From assembly GCA_002793035.1 (NCBI GenBank), contig PFPL01000048.1:428-36055 (forward strand): a stretch of DNA of 35,628 nucleotides, read 5' to 3'. Position numbers and translations under genes: made by a program. Of the stretch, positions 16,554-26,100 are shown one piece after another. Each line of letters opens with the position of its first letter. Positions within the stretch are counted from its first letter, which is position 1. The notes beneath the pieces were generated by a model that saw nothing but the letters and a program-made list of their open reading frames with translations, had not been told where the DNA came from and ran no database searches. This DNA comes from Candidatus Magasanikbacteria bacterium CG_4_10_14_0_2_um_filter_33_14 (GTDB lineage Bacteria; Patescibacteriota; Patescibacteriia; Magasanikbacterales; UBA922).

Positions 16554-17315
16554 TTAGCCAATAGGGTCGTTATTTTTTCTTTCTAGAATTTGTACTTTTG
16601 GACCTTTCCATTTTTTTATTTGCAAAGCTTTGTCTGCTGCATCTGTTTGTCCTTCTTGTTTACTAGTACCTTTACCTTCAGCAACTTTTTCTTTATCAAG
16701 ATACACTGCAATAGTAAATTCTTTTTCATGATCAGGACCTTCTTCATTGACAACTCGGTAGGTAGGAGTAATACCAACTATTTCTTGAGCAGCTTCCTGG
16801 AAACGTGACTTGGAATCCATCCAAAGACCTAATTCTAGAACTTCTGGTAATTTTGTAATTACAAATCTAGTGATAAATTGATTAGCCATGTCCCAACCTT
16901 TGTCAAAATAAATCGCACCAATTAGAGCTTCTAGAGCATTGGCTAGTATATAATCACGAGCTTTTATATTGTTATCTTTTGATTCTCCTTTACTTAAAAA
17001 CAAATAATCTTCCAGATTGATGTCACGAGCTACACGGGCACACATTGTACCGTTTACAAGTGCTGCACGCCAGTTTGTTAGTTCACCTTCTGGATTCAAG
17101 TAATTGTTGAACAAATATTCTGTAACAGATAATTCAAGTACAGCATCACCTAAGAATTCTAGTCTTTCGTTGTGAGCAAGAGGGAATTCACGATTTTCAT
17201 TTAGAAAAGAACGGTGAACAAGAGCTTGTACTAAAATATCTTTGTTATCAAACTCAATACCTATGGTATCTTCTATTTTTTGAAAATTTTTTTCTTTGTA
17301 ATCAGGTATTGGCAT
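16554..17315 (-). CDS. rnc: Ribonuclease III
   Basis: RNase III signature HNERLEFLGDAVLELSVTEYLF, second catalytic region ANALEALIGAIYFDKGW, C-terminal dsRBD (FQEAAQEIVGITPTYRVVNEEGPDHEKEFTIAVYL...GTSKQEGQTDAADKAL). Confidence 0.97.
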   Translation of the reverse strand: MPIPDYKEKNFQKIEDTIGIEFDNKDILVQALVHRSFLNENREFPLAHNERLEFLGDAVLELSVTEYLFNNYLNPEGELTNWRAALVNGTMCARVARDINLEDYLFLSKGESKDNNIKARDYILANALEALIGAIYFDKGWDMANQFITRFVITKLPEVLELGLWMDSKSRFQEAAQEIVGITPTYRVVNEEGPDHEKEFTIAVYLDKEKVAEGKGTSKQEGQTDAADKALQIKKWKGPKVQILERKNNDPIG

Positions 17316-17321
17316 AAGATT

Positions 17322-17738
17322 TTAGATATCTTTATACATGGCTCCTAAGATGCCGTTGATAAATTTACCAGAGTTTGGACCACCATAAGTTTTGGCTAAT
17401 TCGATAGCTTCGTTTATTGCGACTTTTGGTGGAATATCTTCTTTTTGATATTCTAATTCATAGACACCTAGGCGAAGAATATTTTTATCGACTAGACTCA
17501 TTTGATCTAGTGGCCAGTGTGGTGCAAATTTTTCAATTAGACCATCTATCTCTGGTTGCTTTTCAATTATATCATTTACTGTGTTTTCGATAAAGTCCTG
17601 TGTCTCTTCTAGTCCCATACCAAACTCAGCCATATTTTGGTCGATAATAGCTGGTATTGCACTAGTAGGGTTTTCACGGAAATCCCATTGGTACAAAACC
17701 TGCATAATAATGGCTCTAGCTAAATGGCGTTTGGACAT
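17322..17738 (-). CDS. nusB: Transcription antitermination factor NusB
   Basis: [18 protein letters not shown]-terminus, [15 protein letters not shown]...[33 protein letters not shown]. Confidence 0.96.
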   Translation of the reverse strand: MSKRHLARAIIMQVLYQWDFRENPTSAIPAIIDQNMAEFGMGLEETQDFIENTVNDIIEKQPEIDGLIEKFAPHWPLDQMSLVDKNILRLGVYELEYQKEDIPPKVAINEAIELAKTYGGPNSGKFINGILGAMYKDI

Positions 17739-17756
17739 AGTTTGATCTAAAAGTTA

Positions 17757-17972
17757 TTAAGCTGTTTTTTTACTTCTGACAGAACGTTTTAGTCTTTTTT
17801 CTACATCTATGACTTGTTTACCTTTGTAAGTACCACATTTTGCACAAGCATGGTGTGGAAGTACAGGAGTATCACATTTTTCACATTTTTTACCAGTAGT
17901 TGGTTTCAAAGCGTGGTGTGAGCGACGGTCGTCACGTGATCTAGGAGTTCTCTTTTTTGCAGGAAGACCCAT
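17757..17972 (-). CDS. rpmF: 50S ribosomal protein L32
   Basis: MGLPAKKRTPRSRDDRRSHHALKPTTGKKCEKCDTPVLPHHACAKCGTYKGKQVID. Start trimmed to the ATG at 17972; two CxxC zinc ribbons. Confidence 0.93.
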   Translation of the reverse strand: MGLPAKKRTPRSRDDRRSHHALKPTTGKKCEKCDTPVLPHHACAKCGTYKGKQVIDVEKRLKRSVRSKKTA

Positions 17973-18033
17973 AAAATTTATATTAAAATGAATAATTATT
18001 ATTTTGACTATATATAAGTATAAGTCGTGGCTT

Positions 18034-18062
18034 AGTATAGCAATATTTATCAAAAAAATCAA
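18034..18062 (-). promoter_or_regulatory. Sigma70-like promoter for rpmF-nusB-rnc
   Basis: On the minus strand: TTGATT, 17-bp spacer, TATACT with extended -10 TGc; 62 bp upstream of the L32 ATG. Confidence 0.65.
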
Positions 18063-18195
18063 GAGTACTCATGTTTATAGCTTTTTGACTTGCATATTTG
18101 GCTAATTTTAGCTAGAATATAAATAGTAGTTGTATTTTTAAGATTGTAATCAAATAAATACGATTTTTGAGTTTTGTCGTTTTGTAATTCAAATG

Positions 18196-18276
18196 GCTCA
18201 CAAGGCTTACAAAGCTTACGAGGCTTATTTTTATTTTAGCTTTGTGAGCTTTGTAAGCATGGTAGGCCTTGTTAGC
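18196..18276. repeat. 9-bp tandem repeat (GGCTTACAA-type) arranged as a long inverted repeat
   Basis: Left arm GGCTCACAA-GGCTTACAA-AGCTTACGA-GGCTTA; right arm GCTTTGTGAGCTTTGTAAGCATGGTAGGCCTTGTTAGC is its imperfect reverse complement. Confidence 0.85.
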
Positions 18277-18285
18277 TTTTTATAT

Positions 18286-18894
18286 ATGAAAATTATCAAA
18301 CAAGAAAATTTAAATATTGCTGAAATTGTAGATTTTTTGAAAAATGGCGCTACAATTGTCTATCCAACTGAGACTTGTTATGGGCTTGGTTGTGATGCTA
18401 CAAATAAGGAAGCTGTAAACAAAATTTTTGCTATTAAAAAAAGACAAAAAAATAAATCTCTTTTGGTAGTTGTCCCAGAAGTTGCGATGATTTTTCCATA
18501 TATTGATTGGAATCCTACTTTACAAATTTTGTCTAAAAAATATTGGCCAGGGGCTTTGACCGTAGTGGTAAATGTAAAAAAAATAAATGGGTTTCCTCCA
18601 GGTGTCGTAAATGAAGATGGTACTATGGCTTTTCGGGTAACCGAGCATCCTTTGGCTACTGAAATTTCTAAAAAATTGGATAGTCCATTGGTTTCGACAT
18701 CTGCTAATATCGCGAGTTTAGAAAGTCCTTATGATATAGTTTCAGTTCTTCAGATGTTTGAACATGAAGATGTACAGCCAGATATTATTATTGATGGAGG
18801 AAATTTACCACACAGAAGTCCTTCTACAATTGTAAAAATTGTTGGTGAAAATGTTGAAGTTTTGAGACAGGGAGAGGTGGTATTGGAATTATGA
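18286..18894 (+). CDS. Sua5/YciO/YrdC family threonylcarbamoyl-AMP synthase
   Basis: ATIVYPTETCYGLGCDATN, KKRQKNKSLLVVV, KYWPGALTVVV, RVTEHPLATEISKKLDSPLVSTSANIAS. Upstream ORF residues MAHKAYKAYEAY are a translated repeat, so start set to the ATG at 18286. Confidence 0.92.
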   Translation: MKIIKQENLNIAEIVDFLKNGATIVYPTETCYGLGCDATNKEAVNKIFAIKKRQKNKSLLVVVPEVAMIFPYIDWNPTLQILSKKYWPGALTVVVNVKKINGFPPGVVNEDGTMAFRVTEHPLATEISKKLDSPLVSTSANIASLESPYDIVSVLQMFEHEDVQPDIIIDGGNLPHRSPSTIVKIVGENVEVLRQGEVVLEL

Positions 18895-20117
18895 CAGAAA
18901 CAAGGGAACAAAAATTAAGAAAAAATGAAAGAAAGATTTTTTGGATTAGAGTATTTGCAGGTGTTGGAGCTATCAATGTTGTTGTAACACTTTTTTATTT
19001 ACATAGAGGTATTACTTTATCACAGATTTTTTATTTGGCTATTATTTATTCTTTTGTTACCTTATTATTCGAAGTGCCATCTAGTTACATGGCTGATAAA
19101 TGGGGGCGAAAGAAAACGTTGTTGGCGGGTATTGTATTATTGTTATTTAGTTGGCTTACTCTTTTGTTTGCTCATAGTTTTTTTGTATTTATTATTAGCA
19201 CAAGTTTGTTCGCAGTTTATCAGGCTTGTTTTAGTGGTACTGTAGAAGCTTTGCTTTATGATTCTAGATTAGAACTTGGTCAAACAGAAGGTTCTGTATC
19301 AAGTTTGGGTAAGTTTCATTCTGGACAGAGGTTGACTAAAATTTTTTTACCTATATTGGCTGCTTTTTTAGTACAAGATTTGCTAGAATGGCAGTTTCAA
19401 ATTTTGATTTATATTGATTTGCTTAGTGTAACTATTGCTATGTTTTTGACTATGAGATTGACAGAAGCTAATCACTTTATGGATGTAGAACAAAGTGAAA
19501 AAGGAATTTTGAAAGATGCTTGGGGTATTATTATTCATAATAGATTATTGTTGAGAACCATTTTGAATAAAACGCTTTTATTTATTGCCAGTTTTATTTC
19601 TTGGAGGTTGTATCAAAAGTTTTTTGTAGATTTGGGAGTAACTGTTTTGATGATTGGTGTTTCTATTTCTGTATTACAAATTACAACTTTTATGTTTTTA
19701 CAAAATGTCCACTATTTTAGTTCCAAATTTAGTTTGGTTAAAATAATTAATGTGATTAATATATTATTTTTTTCAGCTACATTGTTATTTATTATTTTAA
19801 TGAATGTTTCTAGTTTTAAGTTTGCTTACTTACTTTTGTTTATATATCAATCTTTTCTTTTCTTTGAGATTATTAGAGCCCCATTTTTTTCAGAAATATA
19901 TAACAAAGCCAGTTTTTCTTTCAATCGTTCTACTACTTTGTCTTTGGTAAGTCTACTTAAAAGTATCTTGGATATTCCACTTTTGTTTTTGGCTGCGATT
20001 ATGGTAAAATTTGATATAACTTTCCCTTTTTATATTTCTTTTGGTTTAGCGTTGGTAGTAATTTTATTTTTACGTTTGCCAAAAGAAATTGATACTATGA
20101 ATGGAAATATTATCTAA
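18891..20117 (+). CDS. MFS transporter
   Basis: About 12 hydrophobic helices; MFS loop motif FEVPSSYMADKWGRKKTLLAG. ATGA overlap with the yrdC stop. Confidence 0.85.
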   Translation: MTETREQKLRKNERKIFWIRVFAGVGAINVVVTLFYLHRGITLSQIFYLAIIYSFVTLLFEVPSSYMADKWGRKKTLLAGIVLLLFSWLTLLFAHSFFVFIISTSLFAVYQACFSGTVEALLYDSRLELGQTEGSVSSLGKFHSGQRLTKIFLPILAAFLVQDLLEWQFQILIYIDLLSVTIAMFLTMRLTEANHFMDVEQSEKGILKDAWGIIIHNRLLLRTILNKTLLFIASFISWRLYQKFFVDLGVTVLMIGVSISVLQITTFMFLQNVHYFSSKFSLVKIINVINILFFSATLLFIILMNVSSFKFAYLLLFIYQSFLFFEIIRAPFFSEIYNKASFSFNRSTTLSLVSLLKSILDIPLLFLAAIMVKFDITFPFYISFGLALVVILFLRLPKEIDTMNGNII

Positions 20118-20127
20118 ATTAATTTTT

Positions 20128-21288
20128 ATGAATCAAAAACATCAATCTTTATATTTGATACTTGTTATTGGAAGTTTTTTATTTGTTTTATTTTTTATTT
20201 TTATTTTTTGGCAAAAAACAAATTTTTTGCAAGATGATTTAGTTTTTTCAGAAGAAAATAGTAGTTTCATTTTACAAAAAAATATTATAGATATACGTCC
20301 AAAATTTTTGATAGGACAAAAACCAGAGAAGAGAACTGTCAAAGGTCTTTATTTGACAGCCTATTCTGCCGGTAGTCCAAAAACAATGGATAATATTATT
20401 TCTCTTATAGATAGTACCGAACTTAATGCTGTAGTAATAGATGTTAAAGATTATAGTGGCAAAGTTTTGTATGATAGTGATATTGATTTGGTAAATGAGT
20501 TTGGTTTGGAAAGTAATAGATTGGGTGATGTCAAAGAAATGATAAAAAAATTGCATGAACATGATATTTATGTAATTGCTAGACAAACAGTTTTTCAAGA
20601 TCCTATTTTGGCAGAGAAAAAAACAGAGTTGGCCTTGAAATCAAAAAATGGTGGACTATGGCGTGACAACAAAGGTCTTGCTTGGGTAGATGCCAATAAT
20701 AAGGATGTTTGGAATTATGATTTGGATATTGCCAAAGAAGTAATTGCTTTTGGATTTGATGAAGTAAATTTTGATTATGTGCGTTTCCCGACAGATGGAC
20801 CAATGAGTTTGCTGGTATATACCAATGGTGACAAAGAAAAGTATGATGTGATGCATGAGTTTTTTCAATTTTTGAATGAAAATCTAGGGGAATCATCTGC
20901 TTATCTTTCTCTTGATTTTTTTGGATTTGTGATGGAGCGTGATGATGGTATGTCGATTGGTCAGAGACTGGAAGATGCTGTCGACGAAGTGGATTATATT
21001 TGTCCGATGATGTATCCTTCTCATTATCCTGCTGGTCATCTTGGTTTAGCAAATCCTGCAGAATATCCTGGCATTGTGATTGAAAATGGTATGAAAAAAG
21101 GGTTACCATATTTCGAAGAAACAAAAGCACAAGTTCGTCCGTGGATTCAAGATTTCAATATTGGAGCCATTTATGATGCGACTAAAATTCGTGCACAAAT
21201 AGATATGGTAGAAAAATATACAGATGCTGGCTGGCTTTTGTGGAATGCGGCGAATCGTTATTCGAGTGCTGGATTAAAAATTAATTAA
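20128..21288 (+). CDS. Membrane-anchored putative glycoside hydrolase (DUF4015-like)
   Basis: N-terminal TM; VKGLYLTAYSAG, LNAVVIDVKDYSGKVLYDSD, IYVIARQTVFQDPILAEKKTELALK, GFDEVNFDYVRFPTDG, VDYICPMMYPSHYPAGHLG. Confidence 0.8.
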   Translation: MNQKHQSLYLILVIGSFLFVLFFIFIFWQKTNFLQDDLVFSEENSSFILQKNIIDIRPKFLIGQKPEKRTVKGLYLTAYSAGSPKTMDNIISLIDSTELNAVVIDVKDYSGKVLYDSDIDLVNEFGLESNRLGDVKEMIKKLHEHDIYVIARQTVFQDPILAEKKTELALKSKNGGLWRDNKGLAWVDANNKDVWNYDLDIAKEVIAFGFDEVNFDYVRFPTDGPMSLLVYTNGDKEKYDVMHEFFQFLNENLGESSAYLSLDFFGFVMERDDGMSIGQRLEDAVDEVDYICPMMYPSHYPAGHLGLANPAEYPGIVIENGMKKGLPYFEETKAQVRPWIQDFNIGAIYDATKIRAQIDMVEKYTDAGWLLWNAANRYSSAGLKIN

Positions 21289-21300
21289 GTTATTTAAAGA

Positions 21301-21323
21301 TTACATTCGTAATTCGAATGTAA
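21301..21323. repeat. Inverted repeat TTACATTCG-taatt-CGAATGTAA just upstream of rsmA
   Basis: 9-bp perfect inverted repeat with 5-nt loop; ends 10 nt before the rsmA ATG at 21334. Confidence 0.7.
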
Positions 21324-21333
21324 ATATATTATT

Positions 21334-22164
21334 ATGGAACATTCTAACGTCTACAAACCATCATACCTCATAGAACTTTGCAAAAAGTATAATCTCTCTC
21401 CTAGTAAAAAATATGGGCAGAATTATCTGATGACAAAAATTTATATTGATAAGATGCTCGAAGCAGGAGAAATAAATAAAGACGATTTAGTTGTAGAAGT
21501 AGGACCTGGTTTTGGTGTACTTACTTTCGCTTTGGCTGAAAAAGCTGAGAAAGTTGTTTCTTTTGAAATAGAACAAAAATTGAAAGAATATTGGGAAGAA
21601 AATAGCCCTGAAAATTTGGAAATTGTCTGGGGTGATGTATTAAAAAAATTTTCAATTTTCAATTTTCAATTTTCAAAATATAAAGTTATCGCAAATTTAC
21701 CTTATCAAATAACGTCTGGGATTTTGCGGATGTTTTTGGAATTGGAAAATAAACCAGAAAAGATTGTCGTCATGGTTCAAAAGGAAGTGGCGCAGAGGAT
21801 TACAGCTAAAAAAGGGGATATGAGTGTCTTGGCTATCTCTGTCCAATATTATGGGCAACCAAAAACTGTCGCCAAGGTTACCAAAGGAAATTTTTGGCCA
21901 TCACCAAAAGTGGATTCAGCTGTATTGCTTATAGATAATATTAAATCACCCAATAATGATTTTTCTGATGAATATTTTTTTGAAGTGGTGAAAGCTGGTT
22001 TTGCTCAAAAAAGAAAACAACTTTGGCGCAATTTGTCACAAGGTTTGAAGTTGGATGGTGAAAAGGTAAAGATTGTTTTAGAAGATGTATGTGGCAATGA
22101 CAAAATTCGGGCTGAGGAACTTGATGTTTTAGATTGGGTAAAGGTAGTGGAAAGTATAGTTTAG
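21334..22164 (+). CDS. rsmA: 16S rRNA (adenine(1518)-N(6)/adenine(1519)-N(6))-dimethyltransferase
   Basis: KKYGQNYLMTKIYIDKML, VVEVGPGFGVLTFALAEKAEKVVSFEIE, IANLPYQITSGILRMFLE, VMVQKEVAQRITAKKGDMSVLAISVQYYGQP, FWPSPKVDSAVLLI. Confidence 0.95.
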   Translation: MEHSNVYKPSYLIELCKKYNLSPSKKYGQNYLMTKIYIDKMLEAGEINKDDLVVEVGPGFGVLTFALAEKAEKVVSFEIEQKLKEYWEENSPENLEIVWGDVLKKFSIFNFQFSKYKVIANLPYQITSGILRMFLELENKPEKIVVMVQKEVAQRITAKKGDMSVLAISVQYYGQPKTVAKVTKGNFWPSPKVDSAVLLIDNIKSPNNDFSDEYFFEVVKAGFAQKRKQLWRNLSQGLKLDGEKVKIVLEDVCGNDKIRAEELDVLDWVKVVESIV

Positions 22165-22183
22165 AAAATTGGTGGTAAATAAT

Positions 22184-22299
22184 GACAAATTTCAAAATCC
22201 AAATTTCAAACCAAATTCAAATGGTTAAATGATTAAAATTTTGACATTGTGGGTTAGTGATTTATTTGTAATTTGGATTTTGTGATTTGGCTTTTTGTC
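22184..22299. repeat. Imperfect inverted repeat of AAATTTCAAAATCCAAATTTC-type sequence
   Basis: Left arm GACAAATTTCAAAATCCAAATTTC; right arm TAATTTGGATTTTGTGATTTGGCTTTTTGTC. Same vocabulary as 16238..16308. Confidence 0.6.
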
Positions 22300-22368
22300 T
22301 TTTTTTGATTTATATTCACTCAAGTGGGTTTAACCTCACTTATAAGCTAGCGTGTGGATTGTTTCTTG

Positions 22369-22397
22369 TTGTGGATTTTTTATTTTTTTGCTATAAT
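22369..22397 (+). promoter_or_regulatory. Sigma70-like promoter for the TSP3-like/giant protein gene pair
   Basis: TTGTGG, 17-bp spacer, TATAAT with extended -10 TGc; 26 bp before the ATG at 22424. Confidence 0.6.
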
Positions 22398-22423
22398 AGA
22401 GACAAGATTTTATTCCGTTTCAC

Positions 22424-23104
22424 ATGGAAGAACCAATACAAGAAAAAAAATTGTCTGGGAGTCAGAAGACTGGCTTTGTTTTGTTATTTATATTTGCACT
22501 TTTAACTGTTGGCTTGAGTTTTTTGCAAATTAGAAATAATATTTATAATCCATTTGCGTTGCAGATTTCTCAATCAGATTTTGATACTCTTCAATCATTG
22601 CAATATGATGAAAATACAAAATTGCAACAAATAGATACTGATCAAGATGGTCTTACTGATTATGAAGAAATAACTTTTTATAATACTAGTCGTTATTTAC
22701 CTGATACTGATTCTGATGGTCTTACTGATTATGAAGAAATAAAAAAAGGTTCAGATCCTCTTTGTCCAGAAGGTGAAACTTGTTTGGCAGATGTGTCTGC
22801 TACCGCAACGAGTACTCAAACAGGAGTATCACCTTTGATGGCTGATATATTGAGTCCAGATGAAATTTTAATAAATGGTCAACAACAATTGGATACAAGT
22901 ACTGTTGAGACTAATACTAGTACAGAGATTGGAGCTGTAATAACTGATCCAAATGTTTTGAGAGAGATGTTGGTTGATACAGGCAAGGTGACTATGGAAG
23001 ACTTACAAAATATTGATGATGATACTTTGTTGCAATTGGCCAAAGAAATATTTTCGACACAATTTCAAGATCAAACAACTAATAATTCCAACAATTCTCA
23101 ATAA
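22424..23104 (+). CDS. Membrane-anchored protein with two thrombospondin type 3-like Ca-binding repeats
   Basis: TM helix FVLLFIFALLTVGLSFL; DTDQDGLTDYEEITFYNTSRYLPDTDSDGLTDYEEIKKGSDPLCPEGETC. Confidence 0.75.
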   Translation: MEEPIQEKKLSGSQKTGFVLLFIFALLTVGLSFLQIRNNIYNPFALQISQSDFDTLQSLQYDENTKLQQIDTDQDGLTDYEEITFYNTSRYLPDTDSDGLTDYEEIKKGSDPLCPEGETCLADVSATATSTQTGVSPLMADILSPDEILINGQQQLDTSTVETNTSTEIGAVITDPNVLREMLVDTGKVTMEDLQNIDDDTLLQLAKEIFSTQFQDQTTNNSNNSQ

Positions 23105-23109
23105 ATCTT

Positions 23110-26100
23110 ATGTTTAAAAACTTCAAGACCAAATTAAAATTATATACGGTCATGGCCATTTTTTTCTTTGTTCAGATATTTGGTGTGTTTTTTATCGTCA
23201 AACCTGCTTATGCTCAGATGGATGGCGCTATTACATCAGCTTTTGTTTCAAAATGGACTTATGACAAAATTGAAAGTAATTTGACAGCCGCGGCACTTGG
23301 ATCTCTTGTCAGCGGTGTGTCTTATTTTATGCGTAAGCTTGCTTATGATGGTGCCAAATATATTGCTTCAGGTGGCAAGGGTCAAGAAGCTTTGGCTTTC
23401 AAAGATGGTTTTGGTAGTTATTTGAAAGATACGGGGGGAGCTGCTCTTGGTTCTGCTATTGAGAATTTGGGTAAGCCTTTTGGGTTGAATCTATGTTCAC
23501 CTCCAGATATTAGAGTAAAAGCTAGTTTACAAGTTGGTTTGGACAAAATTTATAACGCTGCAAACAAAACTGATGGTACAGCACCTGCTCCAGATTGTAC
23601 TTGGACAGAGTTCAAAAACAATTGGCAAGATATAGGTGAACTTTATAATAAAGATTCTATTTCAGAACGTTTTGCTGTGTCTGTCAAATCTACTCAAAGT
23701 GATTTGGGAATTACTTTGAATTCTATGTCTAAATTAGATAAGTTACTTACTACAAAACAACAAGCTGCTATTTTGGATAGACAAGAAGGTAATGGTTTCA
23801 AATCTGTAGGTGATTTAATTGCTGGAAATATAAAAACCCCAGCTTCTTTGGTTCAATATGAAGCAACTAATTTGACTGCCAAAGAACAGGCAAAATTTAG
23901 TTCTGAACAAGTAGCAGGACTTTATGGTGCTAGTGCTTGGCAAATTATTCCTACATCACTTTCAATTTTTGCAAATACTCTGGTTTCTAGTTTGTTGGAT
24001 AGAGTTTTGAACAAAGGTATAATCAATAATCAAACAGGGGATGCCCTAAATGTAGATGCTATGGCTTATAGTGTCTCTAGCAATAGACAAGCGGCTGAAA
24101 AAGCTTTTTCTTTCCTAATAACAGGTATTCCTCAGCGTAATTTGAATAGTTACGACGTAGTAACAAGATTTACAGCCTGTCCAGAAACTCCAGGATTGGA
24201 TAATTGTATTATGGACAGTGATTTGGGTTCAGCTTTGGGACGTGAATATTCTGATACACCCTTGACTATCAAGCAAGCTATTGATATTGGACTTTTACAT
24301 GGTGACTACAAACTTATTCCTCCTAGTAATATTGTTGATAACACTGACACAGATTGCTATTTGGGAGCTTATTGTTATTCTAATATTCAAAAAATGCGTA
24401 AGGCTCGTATTTTGCCGTTAGGTTTTGAGATAGCGGCTTCCAAATCTAATCCGGACAGTCCTTATACTTTAGCAGAAGTTGTAGCTGGATATAATCAGTG
24501 TAATACAACTCTTACCCCAGATGCACAGAATCCTTTTTGTCATTTGATAGATCCAAACTGGGTTTTGAGAGTACCAGAAGCTCGTTGTGAAGCACAAGTA
24601 TATGGTCCACTACTTTCTAGTGATAATTCTAATCAAAGAATTTCAGAGTGTGCTGATTTTTCTAGTTGTATTGCTTATGATAACAATGGACAATGTATAA
24701 ATTTTGGTTATTGTACTAAAGAAAAAAATGCTTGGGATATTCCAGGAGTTAGTTGTCCAAGTGAATACAATACTTGTAAGACTTATGCGAGTACGAATGG
24801 TAATATAGCTTCTTATCTTTCTCGTACAGTTGATTATGGTACTTGTAATATTGATTCAGTAGGCTGTACTGCTTATAGTGCTGATAAGCTAAATGGTAAT
24901 TGGAAAAATGATAATACTGTAGATTTGGCTTTACAAAAAGCTGGACGTGAACAAGTACTTTATTTTAATGATAATATAAATAATTTGAAATGTCCTGCTT
25001 CTGAAAATGGTTGTAGTCTTTTTATTTATCCTGCTACCAATCAAGATGTTTATTTGAAAAAAGCACCAGATTATCTTGGTTGTTATGATATGGATTTGAC
25101 AACTACTGAGATTGAATGGGCAAAGAGTATCGCTGATTTGAATACTTTGAAATCAAGATCACAAGTCGAATGTGCTGATTTTGCTCCTGTTTGTATTCAA
25201 GATGAAGTAGGTTGTGAAGCTTATACACCAAAAGATGGTGGTGTGACTCTTACAGGTGTTGTTGGTAACAATTTTTGTCCAAGTCAGTGTGTGGGTTATG
25301 ATACTTTCAAACAAGAAGAAACAAAATTTGAAAAAGCAGAATTCCCACTTTATTTGAGACCTGCCGACGGACAATCTTGTGCTCCTCAATATGCTGGTTG
25401 TGATGAATTCACCAATTTGAGTACTGTTTCTGGTGAAAATTTGGAATATTATAGTGATTTGAAATATTGTCAACCAAAAGATGGTAACGATGCAAAATTG
25501 TATTATGCTTGGGTTGGTTCTGATAGTCAGGGTTATGTGTTGAAACAATATACACTAGCTCCTGTGGATCAAGCAGAATCTAATTTTATTGATAGTTTAG
25601 CTCCTCTTGGACTTTTGGCTGATGCTTCTCTTGATAGTCAGATAGAAGGTTCTCCACGTTATGCAGATACTAGTGTTGATACTCTAAATAGTAATTATGA
25701 AATATGTAATGCTGAGAGTTATGATATATTGATACACAATCCTTATGCACCAGGAGCGGCTAGTACTGATTGTCGTGAATTCCATGATGCTGATGCTAAT
25801 ATTTACTATCGTCTTTTGAAAGAAACAATTACTGTTTCAGATTCTTGTCAGCCATTACGTAAGACAAATAGTGATTCTTATAAGAGTAGAGAATTGACAG
25901 CAAAAGGTCAAAGTGTTTGTGAAAATAGAAATGGTAAATGGGAAAATAGTTCTTGTATGGTCTGTATGAATGGTGGAGAATATTCTACAGATAACAAAGG
26001 TGTTGGATATTGTAAATATTGGTCAATCCCTGAAGAAGCCCAAAGTTGTCCTGCTGTCGTAAATGGTTGTCGTCTATATATTGGTAATACTGGTAATAAT

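Noticed and set aside
20603-21130. 175-aa minus-strand ORF and the many other minus-strand ORFs inside plus-strand genes
   Set aside because: Shadow ORFs in AT-rich coding sequence, with low-complexity H/Q- or I/T-rich translations and no recognisable domains.
22287-22505. 72-aa ORF upstream of the TSP3-like gene
   Set aside because: Overlaps an intergenic inverted repeat and a candidate promoter, and is out of frame with the following gene.
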